From positions 254,065 to 318,064 of the forward strand of contig JAPDKA010000003.1 in assembly GCA_029258825.1 (NCBI GenBank): 64,000 nucleotides of DNA, read 5' to 3'. The stretch is from an archaeon (GTDB lineage: Archaea; Nanobdellota; Nanobdellia; Pacearchaeales; JAPDKA01). This document shows positions 1 through 9,580 of this stretch, piece after piece (within the stretch, counting starts at the first letter, position 1; each line of letters opens with the position of its first letter). The notes beneath the pieces are model-generated. The model was not told the origin of the DNA and searched no databases. It saw nothing but the letters and a program-made list of their open reading frames with translations. The position numbers and the translations under genes were made by a program.

Positions 1-1435
1 GCCGCGAGGCAAGGCCCAATAGTTTGCTTTGGGATAGGCGGGGTGTAGCATTGCTACATCCGAACAGTGAAGTCTGGGGAGTGCCGTAATGGCGAGAACC
101 AGATCAAGCTGTTCGGCGAAAGCCCGCTGATTCCTAGAGCCCGTGAAAGACTATTGGGCTGGGCTTGGGTGACCGTACCGAGAACTGGCACAGGTGCCCT
201 AGCTGAGAAGGTTCAGGCAACGGGTGTAAACCGGGTAAGGGAAATCGGCAAATTGGCCCCGTATCTTCGGTAGAAGGGGTGCCTATCCCTGTCTTTAGAA
301 TTGCTAGAGGCAGGGGTAGGTCGCAGTGACAAGGGTGGCCCGACTGTTTACCAAAAACGTAGCCAGCTGCAAAGCCGAAAGGCTTAGTATAGCTGGTGAG
401 GTCTGCCCAGTGGTGGTGTCTGAAACCCCTTTACAAGGGGGCCAAGGCCCACCAAACGGCGGGCCTAACCCTGAGGCTCTTAAGGTAGCGTAATGCCTTG
501 TCGTCTGAATGGCGACGTGCATGAACGGCTTAACGAGGTTGCCACTGTCCCTACCCGGAAGCCCCTGAACCTTCCATCCTGGTGAAAAGGCCAGGGACGC
601 CCTGTGGGAAGCGAAGACCTTGTGGACCTTTACTGCAGCCTGCTGTTGCATCTTTTTGTTGGGTACATAGCGTAGGTAGGAGCCGTCGAAGCGAGAACTC
701 CGGTTCTCGTGGAGGCGCCAATGTAACACTACCTACCCAACAGAAAGATGCTAACTTCCCGGAAGGGAAGGACAGCAGTTGGTGGGCAGTTTGGCTGGGG
801 CGGCACCCGGCAGAAAAGATATCTGCCGGGCCCAAAGGTAGGCTCAGCCAGGTCGGAAACCTGGCGTAGAGTGCAAGGGCAAATGCCTGCCTGACTGCGT
901 TGCGCAAAGAGAGCAACGCAGAGGCGAAAGCCGGGCCTAGCGAACCCTAGTGGCCTTTTAGTGGGGCCCTAGGATGACAGAAAAGGTACCCCAAGGATAA
1001 CAGACTGGTCGCGCCCGATAGTTCACATTGACGGCGCGGTTTGGTACTCCGCTGTCGGCTCTCCCCATCCTGGCCGTGCACAAGCGGCCAAGGGTGCCGG
1101 GGTTCACGCATTAAAGGGGATCGTTAGCTGGGTTAAGAACGTCGTGAGACAGTTTGTTTGATATCTACAGGGCGTGCTGTTGCCTGAGTGGAACGACGCC
1201 GTAGTACGAGAGGAACCGGCGTCGGGGGCCTCTGGTTTGCGGTTGTCCTAACAGGGCAGGCCGCGAAGCTAAGCCCTGGCGGATAAGGGCTGAACGCATC
1301 TAAGCCCGAAGCCGCCCGCAAAAAGAGGCAACAAAGGCCGTCGTAGAAGACGACGTTGATAGAGTGGGGGTGTAAGCACCGAGGGCAACCGAGGTGTTCA
1401 GCCTCCCACTACTAACAGCCTCACATGCTTGCTAT
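1..1435 (+). rRNA. 23S ribosomal RNA, 3' part (5' end outside window)
   Basis: This is the 3' portion of the large-subunit rRNA, roughly from domain III/IV to the end. Recognisable landmarks are the helix 69/71 region (about 451-520), the peptidyl-transferase region around 990-1075, and the sarcin-ricin loop AGTACGAGAGGAACC near 1202-1216. The 3' boundary is an estimate from the last structured GC-rich sequence before AT-rich spacer. The GC content is far above that of the flanking genes. No tRNA or 5S gene follows it; the 5S gene lies at about 49.8 kb on the other strand. The helix 69 loop (466-474) differs from the usual archaeal sequence, as described under findings. Confidence 0.97.
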
Positions 1436-1584
1436 GCCGTCGATTTTATATTTCGTTTAACCTATAAATATTATAGTTTCCTAAAAACGATATGAGAAAT
1501 TTGTGTTTAACGAAATGCTCACTCCGGCGCCTATGTGATTAACTTTGAAAAACTTTATAAAAATAAAAAATAAACGCGATTATT

Positions 1585-1758
1585 ATGGGAATAGGAAACT
1601 TCTTTAAAAAAGTTGGATCAGTAATAGAAAAACAAGTAAGGAAATCTCAAATTAACTCAAAACGAAAGAATGAGATAAGAATTATAAAAGAAAAATATCT
1701 TTCTCAACTTTCTCATAGGGAACTTGTTCAAATCTATAAAACATATCTCGGTGAGTAA
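1585..1758 (+). CDS. 57-residue basic protein of unknown function
   Basis: The product is a short, lysine/arginine-rich protein that begins MGIGNFFKKVGSVIEKQ and looks mostly helical. I do not recognise a family. A TATA-like element (CTTTATAAAAA, about 1553-1563) lies about 26 nt before the ATG, which fits a leaderless transcript. The stop lies 3 nt before the start of the nuclease-like gene at 1762, so the two probably form an operon. The N-terminal GNFFKKVGSVIEK stretch resembles an amphipathic helix. This is an inference only and no function is assigned. Confidence 0.6.
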   Translation: MGIGNFFKKVGSVIEKQVRKSQINSKRKNEIRIIKEKYLSQLSHRELVQIYKTYLGE

Positions 1759-1761
1759 AAC

Positions 1762-2637
1762 ATGCCAAGAAAAAAGATAAGAAAAACCGGAAGAAAAAGA
1801 AGTAAGAGAAAAGAGAGTATCCTTGGTTTTGAAGTTCCTAAAATAGAAATGCCTTCTTTTGATTTTAGATTTCCGCAAGATAGGAAAACAACAAGAAAAA
1901 GCAAAAGAAGAGAAGATATCTTCAGCTTAGATATACCAAAAATTGAAACCTCTTTTGACTTCGGTCTTGGTGCAGAAGAGAAGAAAACAGATCCTAACAA
2001 AATACCTAAAGTTAAACTAGTTGGTATTCTTTCAAGACGATTATCTACAAATCAAATTTATCAATCGCTTATCCGTTTAGGCAAACATAAATTAGCGGAC
2101 GAGTTTTTAAATGAGATAAAATGGACAAACAAAAAATATGATAAAATGCTCATGGAAATTGAAGGGAAAGTTGAAAAAAGTGTTGGAGATAAAATACTTG
2201 GTGTTGTGGTAGATGAAATAATAAGTCATATAAGAAGATTATATTCTCTGCCATTTAAACCTAAAGATGAAAAGGATTTTCATAAACAAATAGAATCATT
2301 TCTTAATGGACTCGTCTCCGTATTTGAAACGTCTCTCACAAAATTTGGCTGGAAAGTTAATGTGAATAGAGAATATAAACTTCCTTCAAACGAAAGAATA
2401 GATTTGTTGATTTCTGTTAGCGGTGCAAGAATTGGGATAGAAGTTAAGTATGATTTAAAGGAAACATCAAAACTTCAAAGATTACTTGGACAAATTGATA
2501 GATATATTCCCTACTTAGATTTACTTATTGTTATATCATATTATCCTTTGAGTTCAAACACAATTAATGCTATTAAAAATAAAGAAATTGAGAAAGGAAA
2601 ACCAATAAGAATAGTAACTCCAAATAAAATAATCTGA
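1762..2637 (+). CDS. PD-(D/E)XK nuclease-like protein
   Basis: The first 95 residues are low-complexity, rich in Lys, Arg and phenylalanine, and hold repeated short blocks (SILGFEVPKIE, then IFSLDIPKIE). The C-terminal part, about residues 180-291, has the layout of a PD-(D/E)XK nuclease fold. An acidic residue in ERIDLLI is followed after a short hairpin by IGIEVKYD, which gives the E-x-K pair, and then by a strand ending LLIVIS. The same layout occurs in DUF4143/DUF234-type proteins and in Mrr-like restriction nucleases. No partner methylase is nearby. It follows the 57-codon gene by 3 nt. The nuclease fold is inferred from motif spacing; substrate and role are unknown. Confidence 0.6.
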   Translation: MPRKKIRKTGRKRSKRKESILGFEVPKIEMPSFDFRFPQDRKTTRKSKRREDIFSLDIPKIETSFDFGLGAEEKKTDPNKIPKVKLVGILSRRLSTNQIYQSLIRLGKHKLADEFLNEIKWTNKKYDKMLMEIEGKVEKSVGDKILGVVVDEIISHIRRLYSLPFKPKDEKDFHKQIESFLNGLVSVFETSLTKFGWKVNVNREYKLPSNERIDLLISVSGARIGIEVKYDLKETSKLQRLLGQIDRYIPYLDLLIVISYYPLSSNTINAIKNKEIEKGKPIRIVTPNKII

Positions 2638-2888
2638 AATTTTCGGTGCTTCTGCTCACACTTAAATCCCTTCGGAATTTACCTTCGCAAAGCCAAAATG
2701 GTTGAACAGTGATAAACGAAGGTTGGAAGCAAACTTTGAATGGGATGAGTGGAGCAAATGAAGTAGTTTATCCGCATATGTTAGCATAAATTAGTTGCCT
2801 CGCAGAAAAGTATTTAAACTTAAGCACAAAATGATTACTAAAAAAATGAATAATACTTACATTTAGTCAAATAAATTAGAGTTAAATT

Positions 2889-3146
2889 ATGAAAAAGAAT
2901 CAATTAAATAAAGAAGAATTTGAGACATTATGGAATATTGCTTATTCTTGGCAAACTGATCCTATAAAGGCTTCTGACGGAACAGCAGAAAGCATCAAAA
3001 AATATATGAAGATTTTTCTTAAGCTAGACGAGCTTGGATTAATTAAAATAGAAATAAGAGACAACCAAATCTATGGTGCAACAATAACAGAAAAAGGAAA
3101 AGAGATATTAAAAAATAAAAAATATGAAGATTGGATTCTTGAATAA
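2889..3146 (+). CDS. Small winged-helix-like protein
   Basis: This is an 85-residue protein. Residues 40-75 (KIFLKLDELGLIKIEI ... ATITEKGKEILKN) match the recognition-helix, beta-wing and 'T-x-K-G-K-E-I-L' ending seen in small archaeal winged-helix proteins. The N-terminal part is helical. A TATA-like element lies at about 2809-2817, well upstream, so the leader would be about 45-50 nt. The gene stands alone between an uncharacterised spacer and valS. It could be a transcriptional regulator, but the call rests on fold resemblance only. Confidence 0.55.
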   Translation: MKKNQLNKEEFETLWNIAYSWQTDPIKASDGTAESIKKYMKIFLKLDELGLIKIEIRDNQIYGATITEKGKEILKNKKYEDWILE

Positions 3147-3300
3147 TTTTCAATAGATTGATAATCCTAAAATTTTTGCTTTTTGTTTTATTGAATAAAA
3201 TAAGTTCTTACCTTTTATCTTATCTTGTATACTCACGTCCCAAAACAATGAAACAAACCAAACAAAAAATATTTAAAAATACAGCCAATGTGGAATAAAC

Positions 3301-5664
3301 ATGACAGAAGAGATTGCAAAGAGATGGAGTAATGAAATTGAGGAACAAATAACGCAAAAGTGGGTGGAGGAAGAACCATTTAAGTTTAATGTTGATGATG
3401 TCATAAAAAATAACAAAAAGGTTTATAGTATTGATACACCGCCACCATATGTTGATGCACCAATCCATATAGGGCAAGCAGTAACATATTCTATGATGGA
3501 CATGTTTGCACGCTACAAACGAATGAAAGGTTTTGCTGTTCTATTTCCTTTAGGCCTAGACAGAAATGGCCTACCAATAGAGATGGCAGCACAAAAGAAA
3601 TTTAACATCACACCAGAACAAGTTGGTAGAGAGAAATTTCTTGAATACTGCAGGCAAATTCTTGAAGAAAGCAGCAACGAATCTATAAAAACATTTATGC
3701 GTCTCGGTATAAGTTTTAACAGTTATAAGTTTGGCGAAAATATTGGACAAGCATATATGACAGACAGTAACGATTACAGATTATTAACGCAAAAAACATT
3801 CTATGAAATGTGGAAGAAAGGTTTAATATATGAGGGCAACTACATAAGTAATTACTGTCCTGGCTGTAAAACAACATTAGCAGATAGTGAAGTAGTCTAT
3901 GAAGAAAGAACAAAAAAATTATGGTATGTGAAGTTTAAAGTTAAAGAAACAGACGAGACAATCATCATCGCTACAACCAGACCAGAATTGCTTGGCAGTT
4001 GTAAAGCAGTTATATTCAATCCAGATGATGATCGCTATAAACATTTACAAGATAAAACGGCAATAACACCTTTAGGCGATGAAGTCAAAATATTCGCTAG
4101 TAATTATGCAAGCATGGAATTTGGTACAGGTCTTGTAATGATGTGTTCTTTTGGTGATCTGACTGACATACGCTTTTTTCGCGAGCATAAGCTAGAACCT
4201 GTAATACTTATCGATGAAAATGGACTAATGAATGAAAAAGCTGGAATGCTTAAGGGCTTAACTGTTGAAGAAGCAAGAAAAAAGATTGTTGAATGGCTAA
4301 AACAAAATGATGCCATAACTAAAGAAGAAACTATAACAGCAAGAGTGCCTGTATGCGAGAGAAGCAAACATCAAATTGAATTCATACAAGTTCCAGAACT
4401 TTATTTAAAACAAGAAGCATTCAAGCAGGAATTAATGGAAATAGCTAAACAAATCAATTTCTATGATGAGGCAAGCAGACAAATGTTACTTAACTGGATA
4501 GAAAGCATAAACCAAGATTGGCCAATAAGCAGAAAAAGATATTATGCCACAGCAATTCCTTTATGGTATTGCGAAAAATGTGGTAATCCTATAATTGGAG
4601 ACGAACAAAAATACTATGAACCGTGGAAGGATAAACCCCCAGTACAACAATGTCCAAAATGTAAACATACTAAATTTAAACCCGAAACAAGGGTGTTTGA
4701 TACTTGGTTTGATTCTTCTATATCTTGTTTATACATTCTTGGATATAAAAAACATGACGATTTCTTTAAGATTGCATTTCCATGCACGTTAAGACCGCAA
4801 GGAAAAGATATAGTAAGAACTTGGTTGTACTACACTTTACTGAGAGTATATTTGCTGTTAGGAAAAGCTGCATTCAAAGATGTCTGGATAAATTTCCATA
4901 TTGTCGACGCAAAAGGGAAAAAGATGAGTAAAAGTATGGGTAATGTCATAGATCCAAAACAATTAATAGAAAAATATGGAAGTGAAGCGCTACGCTTATG
5001 GTGTGTAGTTGAAGCAAACATAACAAAGCAGGACATGAAGTGCAAAGAAGAAAAAATAAAAGCTGAAACGAAAACGATAACAAAATTGTTGAATATCGCG
5101 AGATACATAGCGCAGTTTGATTATGTTGATGAAAGTCACATCAGCAATCAAACAGACAAGAGTTTTTTAGAGAAGCTTAATGAACTAATTGATTTATGTG
5201 ATAAGTGTTACGATACTTATGATTTTCATAATCCTGCAATAAAACTCAAACATTTTTTGTGGGAAGTATTTGCATCACACTACATAGAACTAACAAAAGC
5301 GAGAGCATACAGCAATGACAAGTCGGCAGTTGCAACCCTATATGCTGCGATGAAACGATTGTTGTTATTGCTATATCCTATCATACCTATTGCTGCGAGC
5401 TATATTTATGAAAGATTATTTAAAGCAGACATATTGCATGAAAATTTTCCTGCTAAAATAAACATAAAAGCAGAAGTAGATTTTAGCAAAATTCAAGAAA
5501 TAAATTCAATTATATGGAAATATAAAAAAGAAAAGGGATTAAGCTTAAAAGCAGAACTTGCTTCTGCTGTGTTGCCAGAACTGCACAAAGATGTTATCGA
5601 AGATTTGAAAAGAGCACATAATATAAAACAAGTTTTTTCTGGCGATAATATAAAAATAGAATAA
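3301..5664 (+). CDS. valS: Valyl-tRNA synthetase
   Basis: This is a class I aminoacyl-tRNA synthetase that charges tRNA-Val with valine. The ATP-binding HIGH motif appears as HIGQ (residues 56-59) inside IDTPPPYVDAPIHIG. The KMSKS loop is exact at residues 541-545. Other ValRS features are TTRPELLGS in the editing domain, zinc-knuckle cysteines in NYCPGC and CEKCGN, DTWFDSSIS, and RPQGKDIVRTW. At 787 residues it is shorter than most ValRS and seems to have a reduced C-terminal coiled coil. The last residue of HIGH is Gln instead of His, which is unusual. The spacing before aRF1 is 2 nt, so they are co-transcribed. Assignment as ValRS over IleRS rests on the DTPPP and RPQG motifs. Confidence 0.92.
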   Translation: MTEEIAKRWSNEIEEQITQKWVEEEPFKFNVDDVIKNNKKVYSIDTPPPYVDAPIHIGQAVTYSMMDMFARYKRMKGFAVLFPLGLDRNGLPIEMAAQKKFNITPEQVGREKFLEYCRQILEESSNESIKTFMRLGISFNSYKFGENIGQAYMTDSNDYRLLTQKTFYEMWKKGLIYEGNYISNYCPGCKTTLADSEVVYEERTKKLWYVKFKVKETDETIIIATTRPELLGSCKAVIFNPDDDRYKHLQDKTAITPLGDEVKIFASNYASMEFGTGLVMMCSFGDLTDIRFFREHKLEPVILIDENGLMNEKAGMLKGLTVEEARKKIVEWLKQNDAITKEETITARVPVCERSKHQIEFIQVPELYLKQEAFKQELMEIAKQINFYDEASRQMLLNWIESINQDWPISRKRYYATAIPLWYCEKCGNPIIGDEQKYYEPWKDKPPVQQCPKCKHTKFKPETRVFDTWFDSSISCLYILGYKKHDDFFKIAFPCTLRPQGKDIVRTWLYYTLLRVYLLLGKAAFKDVWINFHIVDAKGKKMSKSMGNVIDPKQLIEKYGSEALRLWCVVEANITKQDMKCKEEKIKAETKTITKLLNIARYIAQFDYVDESHISNQTDKSFLEKLNELIDLCDKCYDTYDFHNPAIKLKHFLWEVFASHYIELTKARAYSNDKSAVATLYAAMKRLLLLLYPIIPIAASYIYERLFKADILHENFPAKINIKAEVDFSKIQEINSIIWKYKKEKGLSLKAELASAVLPELHKDVIEDLKRAHNIKQVFSGDNIKIE

Positions 5665-5666
5665 AA

Positions 5667-6752
5667 ATGGAAAGCAAAACAAAACTAAAAAGAATTATAC
5701 AAGAATTGGAAAAATATAGAGGCAGGCATACAGAACTTATCACTGTTTATATACCTGCTGGCTACAATATCAATGTGATCGCAAAACAGTTAGAAGCTGA
5801 AAAAAGTACTGCAAGCAATATAAAAAGCAAAACAACAAGAAAAAACGTTATTGACGCGCTAGAAAAAATAATAAGGCATTTAAAACTTTACAAACAAACC
5901 CCTGCTAACGGGCTTGCTATATTCTGTGGTAATGTTAGCGAAAAAGAAGGACAACCTGACATAAAAATATGGGCAATAGAACCACCGCAACCGTTAAACA
6001 TCAAAATATATAGATGCGACCAACGATTTTTGCTTGAACCATTGAAAGAGATGATTAAAACAACAGACATATATGGATTAGTAGTTATTGACAGAAAAGA
6101 AGCGACTTTAGGTTTGCTTGAAGGTAAAAGCATTAGAGTAATTAAACATCTAACATCTGGCGCACCTGGCAAAATTAAAGCAGGCGGACAATCTGCACTA
6201 AGATTTAGCAGAATTATAGAAGGTATTGTTAAAGAATTTTACAGAAGGGTTGCTGAAGCAATGAAAGAAGCATTTTTTGACATGAAAGAACTTAAGGGAA
6301 TACTGCTTGGTGGACCAGGCCCTAGTAAAGAAACATTTCTAAAAGAAGGCCAACTTGTAACAGAATTGAAAAATAAAATAATTGCCATACGCGACATAGG
6401 TTATGCTAATGAATATGGTTTAGAAGACCTAGTTAATGCATGTCAGGATGTGCTTGCAAAAAAAGAAGTAAGTGAAGAAAAACAGATACTAACAAAGTTC
6501 TTCGAAATGTTGGCCAAAAATAAAAGTAAAGTAGCATATGGTATAGAAAATGTAATGAAAGCATTGCAGCTTGGAAGTGCAGATACTGTGATAGTATCAA
6601 GCAGTATAGATGATGAAACTTTAAAAAAAATAGAGGAAATGGCAAAAAACATAAGTGCAAAAGTTGTGATCGTTTCTAATGAAACAAGTGAAGGTAAACA
6701 ATTTGAAAATTTTGCAAAAGTTGGAGCAATTCTTAGATTCTGTATAGAGTAA
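5667..6752 (+). CDS. prf1: Peptide chain release factor aRF1
   Basis: This factor recognises all three stop codons and triggers peptide release on the archaeal ribosome. The stop-codon-reading motif NIKS is at residues 51-54, and the catalytic GGQ is at about 173-175 in GKIKAGGQSALRF. The motif LLGGPGPSKETFL is typical of the family. The C-terminal domain is present but short, so the protein is 361 residues against a usual length of about 400-420. The reduction is probably in the C-terminal minidomain. It lies 2 nt behind valS, so the two translation genes form a unit. Confidence 0.94.
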   Translation: MESKTKLKRIIQELEKYRGRHTELITVYIPAGYNINVIAKQLEAEKSTASNIKSKTTRKNVIDALEKIIRHLKLYKQTPANGLAIFCGNVSEKEGQPDIKIWAIEPPQPLNIKIYRCDQRFLLEPLKEMIKTTDIYGLVVIDRKEATLGLLEGKSIRVIKHLTSGAPGKIKAGGQSALRFSRIIEGIVKEFYRRVAEAMKEAFFDMKELKGILLGGPGPSKETFLKEGQLVTELKNKIIAIRDIGYANEYGLEDLVNACQDVLAKKEVSEEKQILTKFFEMLAKNKSKVAYGIENVMKALQLGSADTVIVSSSIDDETLKKIEEMAKNISAKVVIVSNETSEGKQFENFAKVGAILRFCIE

Positions 6753-6813
6753 AAATAATGCAAGATAAAAAGCTTTAGTAAAGTTTTTTAACCTGGTAAT
6801 AATTCAGTTAAGT

Positions 6814-7323
6814 ATGGAAGGTATTGAAAAAGAAGCAATAAAAAAAGTTGAAGCAGCACTATTTATAGCAGCAAAAGCATTAAGTATAGCAGACATTGTT
6901 AGAGTTACTGGTCTCAACCCTATAACTGTAAAGCAGGCAATAGAAAAATTAAAAGAAAAATATGCTAATGATAGTGCTATCACCATAGTAGGACTAGAAC
7001 AAAAGTACAAAATGGACATAAAGCCAGAGTTTAATGATATAGCCTTAAGATTGGCTTCTGGAAAATCTGAATTCAGCAGGGCAGAACAAGAAACGCTTGC
7101 AATTATTGCATATAAGCAACCTATAAAACAAAGTATTGTTGTTAAAATTAGAGGAAACAAAGCGTATGACCATATAAAAAAGTTCATTGAATATGGACTA
7201 GTAAAAGCAAAAAAATGCGGACACACTCTTGAATTAAGTCTGGCAGATAAATTCTATGAATATTTTAGTTTAACTAAAAACCAGAGTATAAGTCAAAACA
7301 TACAAAAAGAAATTAACGCATAA
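6814..7323 (+). CDS. scpB: Segregation and condensation protein ScpB
   Basis: ScpB is the winged-helix (kleisin-associated) subunit of the SMC-ScpA-ScpB condensin-like complex that organises chromosomes. The N-terminal part (VEAALFIAAKALSIADI) and the second winged helix with QETLAIIAYKQPIKQ and KIRG.KAYDHIKKFIEYGLV are diagnostic of the family. At 169 residues it is compact. A TATA-like element centred near 6788 is about 26 nt before the ATG. It is followed by a glycosyltransferase gene after one base (TAA-A-ATG). No smc or scpA is visible in this window. Confidence 0.88.
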   Translation: MEGIEKEAIKKVEAALFIAAKALSIADIVRVTGLNPITVKQAIEKLKEKYANDSAITIVGLEQKYKMDIKPEFNDIALRLASGKSEFSRAEQETLAIIAYKQPIKQSIVVKIRGNKAYDHIKKFIEYGLVKAKKCGHTLELSLADKFYEYFSLTKNQSISQNIQKEINA

Positions 7324-7324
7324 A

Positions 7325-8572
7325 ATGGAACCTATATTTATTTATGTGATGATATATTTTGGATTATTTTTTGCTATTTTTTATCTTATAGAATTTATTG
7401 AAAACAAGGAAAAAATAAATGAGAAAAAAACTTTAACAAGATATGCGAAAGTAAGCATTATTGTGCCCGCATACAATGAAGAAAAAACAATAGTAAAAAC
7501 TTTGAAAAGTTTAATTAAGTTAGATTATCCTAAAGATAAGTTTGAAATAATTGTTGTAAATGATGGATCGACTGACAAAACAAAGGAAAAAGTTGAATCA
7601 TTTATCAAAAAACATAGAGGGTATGACATAAAATTGTTTAACAAGAAAAATGGAGGGAAAGGGAGTGCGTTAAATTATGGTATAAAAAGGGCTAAAGGTG
7701 AGTTTATAGCAACCCTTGATGCAGATTCTTTTGTTAGCAAAGATGCATTAAAGAAAATGATGTGTTATTTTGATGATGCTAAAGTTATGGCTGTGACACC
7801 TGCAATGACTGTACATAATCCGCGAAACTTTTATGAACGTCTTGTGCATGCTGAATATTTATTTGGGATCTTTTTAAGAAAAGCGTTTGCATTTTTGAAT
7901 GCTATTCATGTAACCCCAGGACCATTCAGCATTTTTAGAAAAAAGTTTTTTGATAAGTATGGCGGGTTTGATGAAAATAATCTAACAGAAGATATAGAGA
8001 TTGGATTACGCATACAAAGTAAAGGGTATAAAATAGAAAACTGCATGGATGCAAGAGTTGAAACGGTAACACCAAAAACATTTAAAGATTTGTTAAAGCA
8101 ACGAAGAAGATGGTATAGAGGTTTTATTGATAATAGTATAAAATATAAACACCTATTTACTCCACGATATGGTTATTTTGGCCTTATAATGCTTCCTTCA
8201 GCATTCGTCTCTGTTGCATTTTGTTTGGGTTATGTGATATATTTTATTTTTAAGAATATGGAAATGTTCAGTGACACAATTACACGATTTAGAGTACTTG
8301 GCTTAAGTGTATTTTCATTAAAAAATTTTGATATTGCTGCTGTTAAAGAAGCACTATTCAACTTTTTTTTCCACCCACTAATTCCTCTTACATTATTAAG
8401 TATAATTCTTATGGTCAGCATGATAGTCATAGCAAAAAAACTTAGCAGAGAGAAATACAGCTTAAAATTAAGTTTGCTATATTTTTTTATTGCATATTGG
8501 TTCATGTATGCATTTTGGTGGGGGATTGCAATAATGTATAAAGTTTTAAATAGAAGTGTAAGCTGGAAATAA
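7325..8572 (+). CDS. Membrane glycosyltransferase, family 2 (PgaC/BcsA-like)
   Basis: This is a processive-type GT2 enzyme that should transfer sugars from nucleotide-sugar donors at the cytoplasmic membrane. One TM helix lies at residues 3-22. The GT-A domain follows with VSIIVPAYNEE, the donor-binding VVNDGSTD, the metal-binding LDADS, the acceptor motif TEDIEIGLRI, and QRRRWYRG (Q/RxxRW). Three or four TM helices close the protein (about residues 285-410). Length (415) fits the poly-N-acetylglucosamine synthase/hyaluronan synthase group. The real polymer or acceptor is unknown. It is sandwiched without gaps between scpB and a thioredoxin-fold membrane protein. Confidence 0.88.
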   Translation: MEPIFIYVMIYFGLFFAIFYLIEFIENKEKINEKKTLTRYAKVSIIVPAYNEEKTIVKTLKSLIKLDYPKDKFEIIVVNDGSTDKTKEKVESFIKKHRGYDIKLFNKKNGGKGSALNYGIKRAKGEFIATLDADSFVSKDALKKMMCYFDDAKVMAVTPAMTVHNPRNFYERLVHAEYLFGIFLRKAFAFLNAIHVTPGPFSIFRKKFFDKYGGFDENNLTEDIEIGLRIQSKGYKIENCMDARVETVTPKTFKDLLKQRRRWYRGFIDNSIKYKHLFTPRYGYFGLIMLPSAFVSVAFCLGYVIYFIFKNMEMFSDTITRFRVLGLSVFSLKNFDIAAVKEALFNFFFHPLIPLTLLSIILMVSMIVIAKKLSREKYSLKLSLLYFFIAYWFMYAFWWGIAIMYKVLNRSVSWK

Positions 8573-8573
8573 A

Positions 8574-9227
8574 ATGGAAAAAAGAAAAATGAGAAAGAGA
8601 GAAATAAACATAGGTAAGATTGTAAAGGTATTTGTACTTACTACACTTGTATTTATTCTAGGATTGATGCTAGGTGAAAAGATAAGTGAAAAAAAACTTA
8701 TGATTGCTAAACAATTAAATGAGGACATCAAAATAAAGATAATGGACATAAATTTGTTAACAGAAATGCTCGTCGCTAATCCTTGCAATAACTTAGCTGC
8801 ATTGAACGAATTAACAACATTACTTGGAAAAGAAGAACAAAAGATAACATACTTGGAAAAAGAACTTGGCAAAAATAACGAAAAAGTTATAGAAGTAAAA
8901 AAAATGTATACAACATTATTACTAAAACATTATTTTGTTTTAGAGACGATAAAAGAAAAATGCGAAAAAAATATTACAACTATATTATTCTTCTATTCTA
9001 ACCAGGAACCATACATAAGTGAATGTGAGAAACAAGGTTATGTACTTAGCTATATTAAGAAACATAAACCAAATATTTTTGTTTATGCTATAGATACAAA
9101 CTTAGATTTAGCAACAGTAAAAGCACTGATCAACAGATACAATGTCACGATAGTTCCGACAATAATCGTAAATGGATATAAATATGAAGGGTTCATAAGT
9201 AAAGAAGATCTATTTGAGATGGTGTGA
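8574..9227 (+). CDS. Membrane-anchored thioredoxin-fold protein lacking the CxxC site
   Basis: A basic N-terminus and one TM helix (about residues 16-34) are followed by a helical, probably coiled-coil segment (35-130). A C-terminal thioredoxin-like domain (about 138-217) follows. The domain has the strand TTILFFYSNQEP, a helix, a second strand NIFVYAID, and the cis-proline segment IVPTIIVNGYKYEGF typical of thioredoxin folds. The place of the redox CxxC motif holds SNQE, so it is unlikely to be an active oxidoreductase unless C-E-K-Q nearby substitutes. It follows the glycosyltransferase by one base. Topology suggests that the domain lies outside the cell, but that is not certain. Confidence 0.65.
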   Translation: MEKRKMRKREINIGKIVKVFVLTTLVFILGLMLGEKISEKKLMIAKQLNEDIKIKIMDINLLTEMLVANPCNNLAALNELTTLLGKEEQKITYLEKELGKNNEKVIEVKKMYTTLLLKHYFVLETIKEKCEKNITTILFFYSNQEPYISECEKQGYVLSYIKKHKPNIFVYAIDTNLDLATVKALINRYNVTIVPTIIVNGYKYEGFISKEDLFEMV

Positions 9228-9330
9228 CCAGTAAAATTTTTATGTTCTCTGTCTCATTGTATGTTGGAATAATTATGGTAATAGCTATAAGACCAAAAAA
9301 CATAAATAGTTTAAAAACATTAGCTAAACC

Positions 9331-9543
9331 ATGGCAAAGGTCGAATGTGACAATTGCGGAAAGCTTGTTGACGAAAGTGAAATAAGGTATGTGTTAAGCG
9401 AATTCAAAATGTTAAAAGTATGCAGAAAATGCTTTGATAAAGTCGATGGTATTAGAATAAAAAAACCAAGCGAAGAACAATGGAGAAAGGCGCAAAGCTA
9501 CAGTGTTAAAGAAACGCTAAAAAGACTTTCTGGTTTAGAATAA
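9331..9543 (+). CDS. Small zinc-ribbon protein
   Basis: The product has 70 residues with two CxxC pairs (VECDNCGK and KVCRKCFD), which would bind one zinc ion, followed by a basic helix. I do not recognise a named family. It lies just upstream of rpoL, but a separate TATA element precedes rpoL, so the two may be transcribed independently. The start codon is inside an NcoI-like context, CCATGG, with a TTTAAAAAC element about 13-21 nt upstream. Confidence 0.7.
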   Translation: MAKVECDNCGKLVDESEIRYVLSEFKMLKVCRKCFDKVDGIRIKKPSEEQWRKAQSYSVKETLKRLSGLE

Positions 9544-9580
9544 CGATAAGTTTTTAAATATAAAAGCAAGAAGGCAAAAC

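Noticed and set aside
67..1321. Several ORFs on both strands inside the 23S rRNA gene
   Set aside because: They lie wholly within conserved rRNA sequence and resemble no protein.
5888..6763. Minus-strand ORFs overlapping prf1
   Set aside because: They have no family match and lie over a clearly conserved gene.
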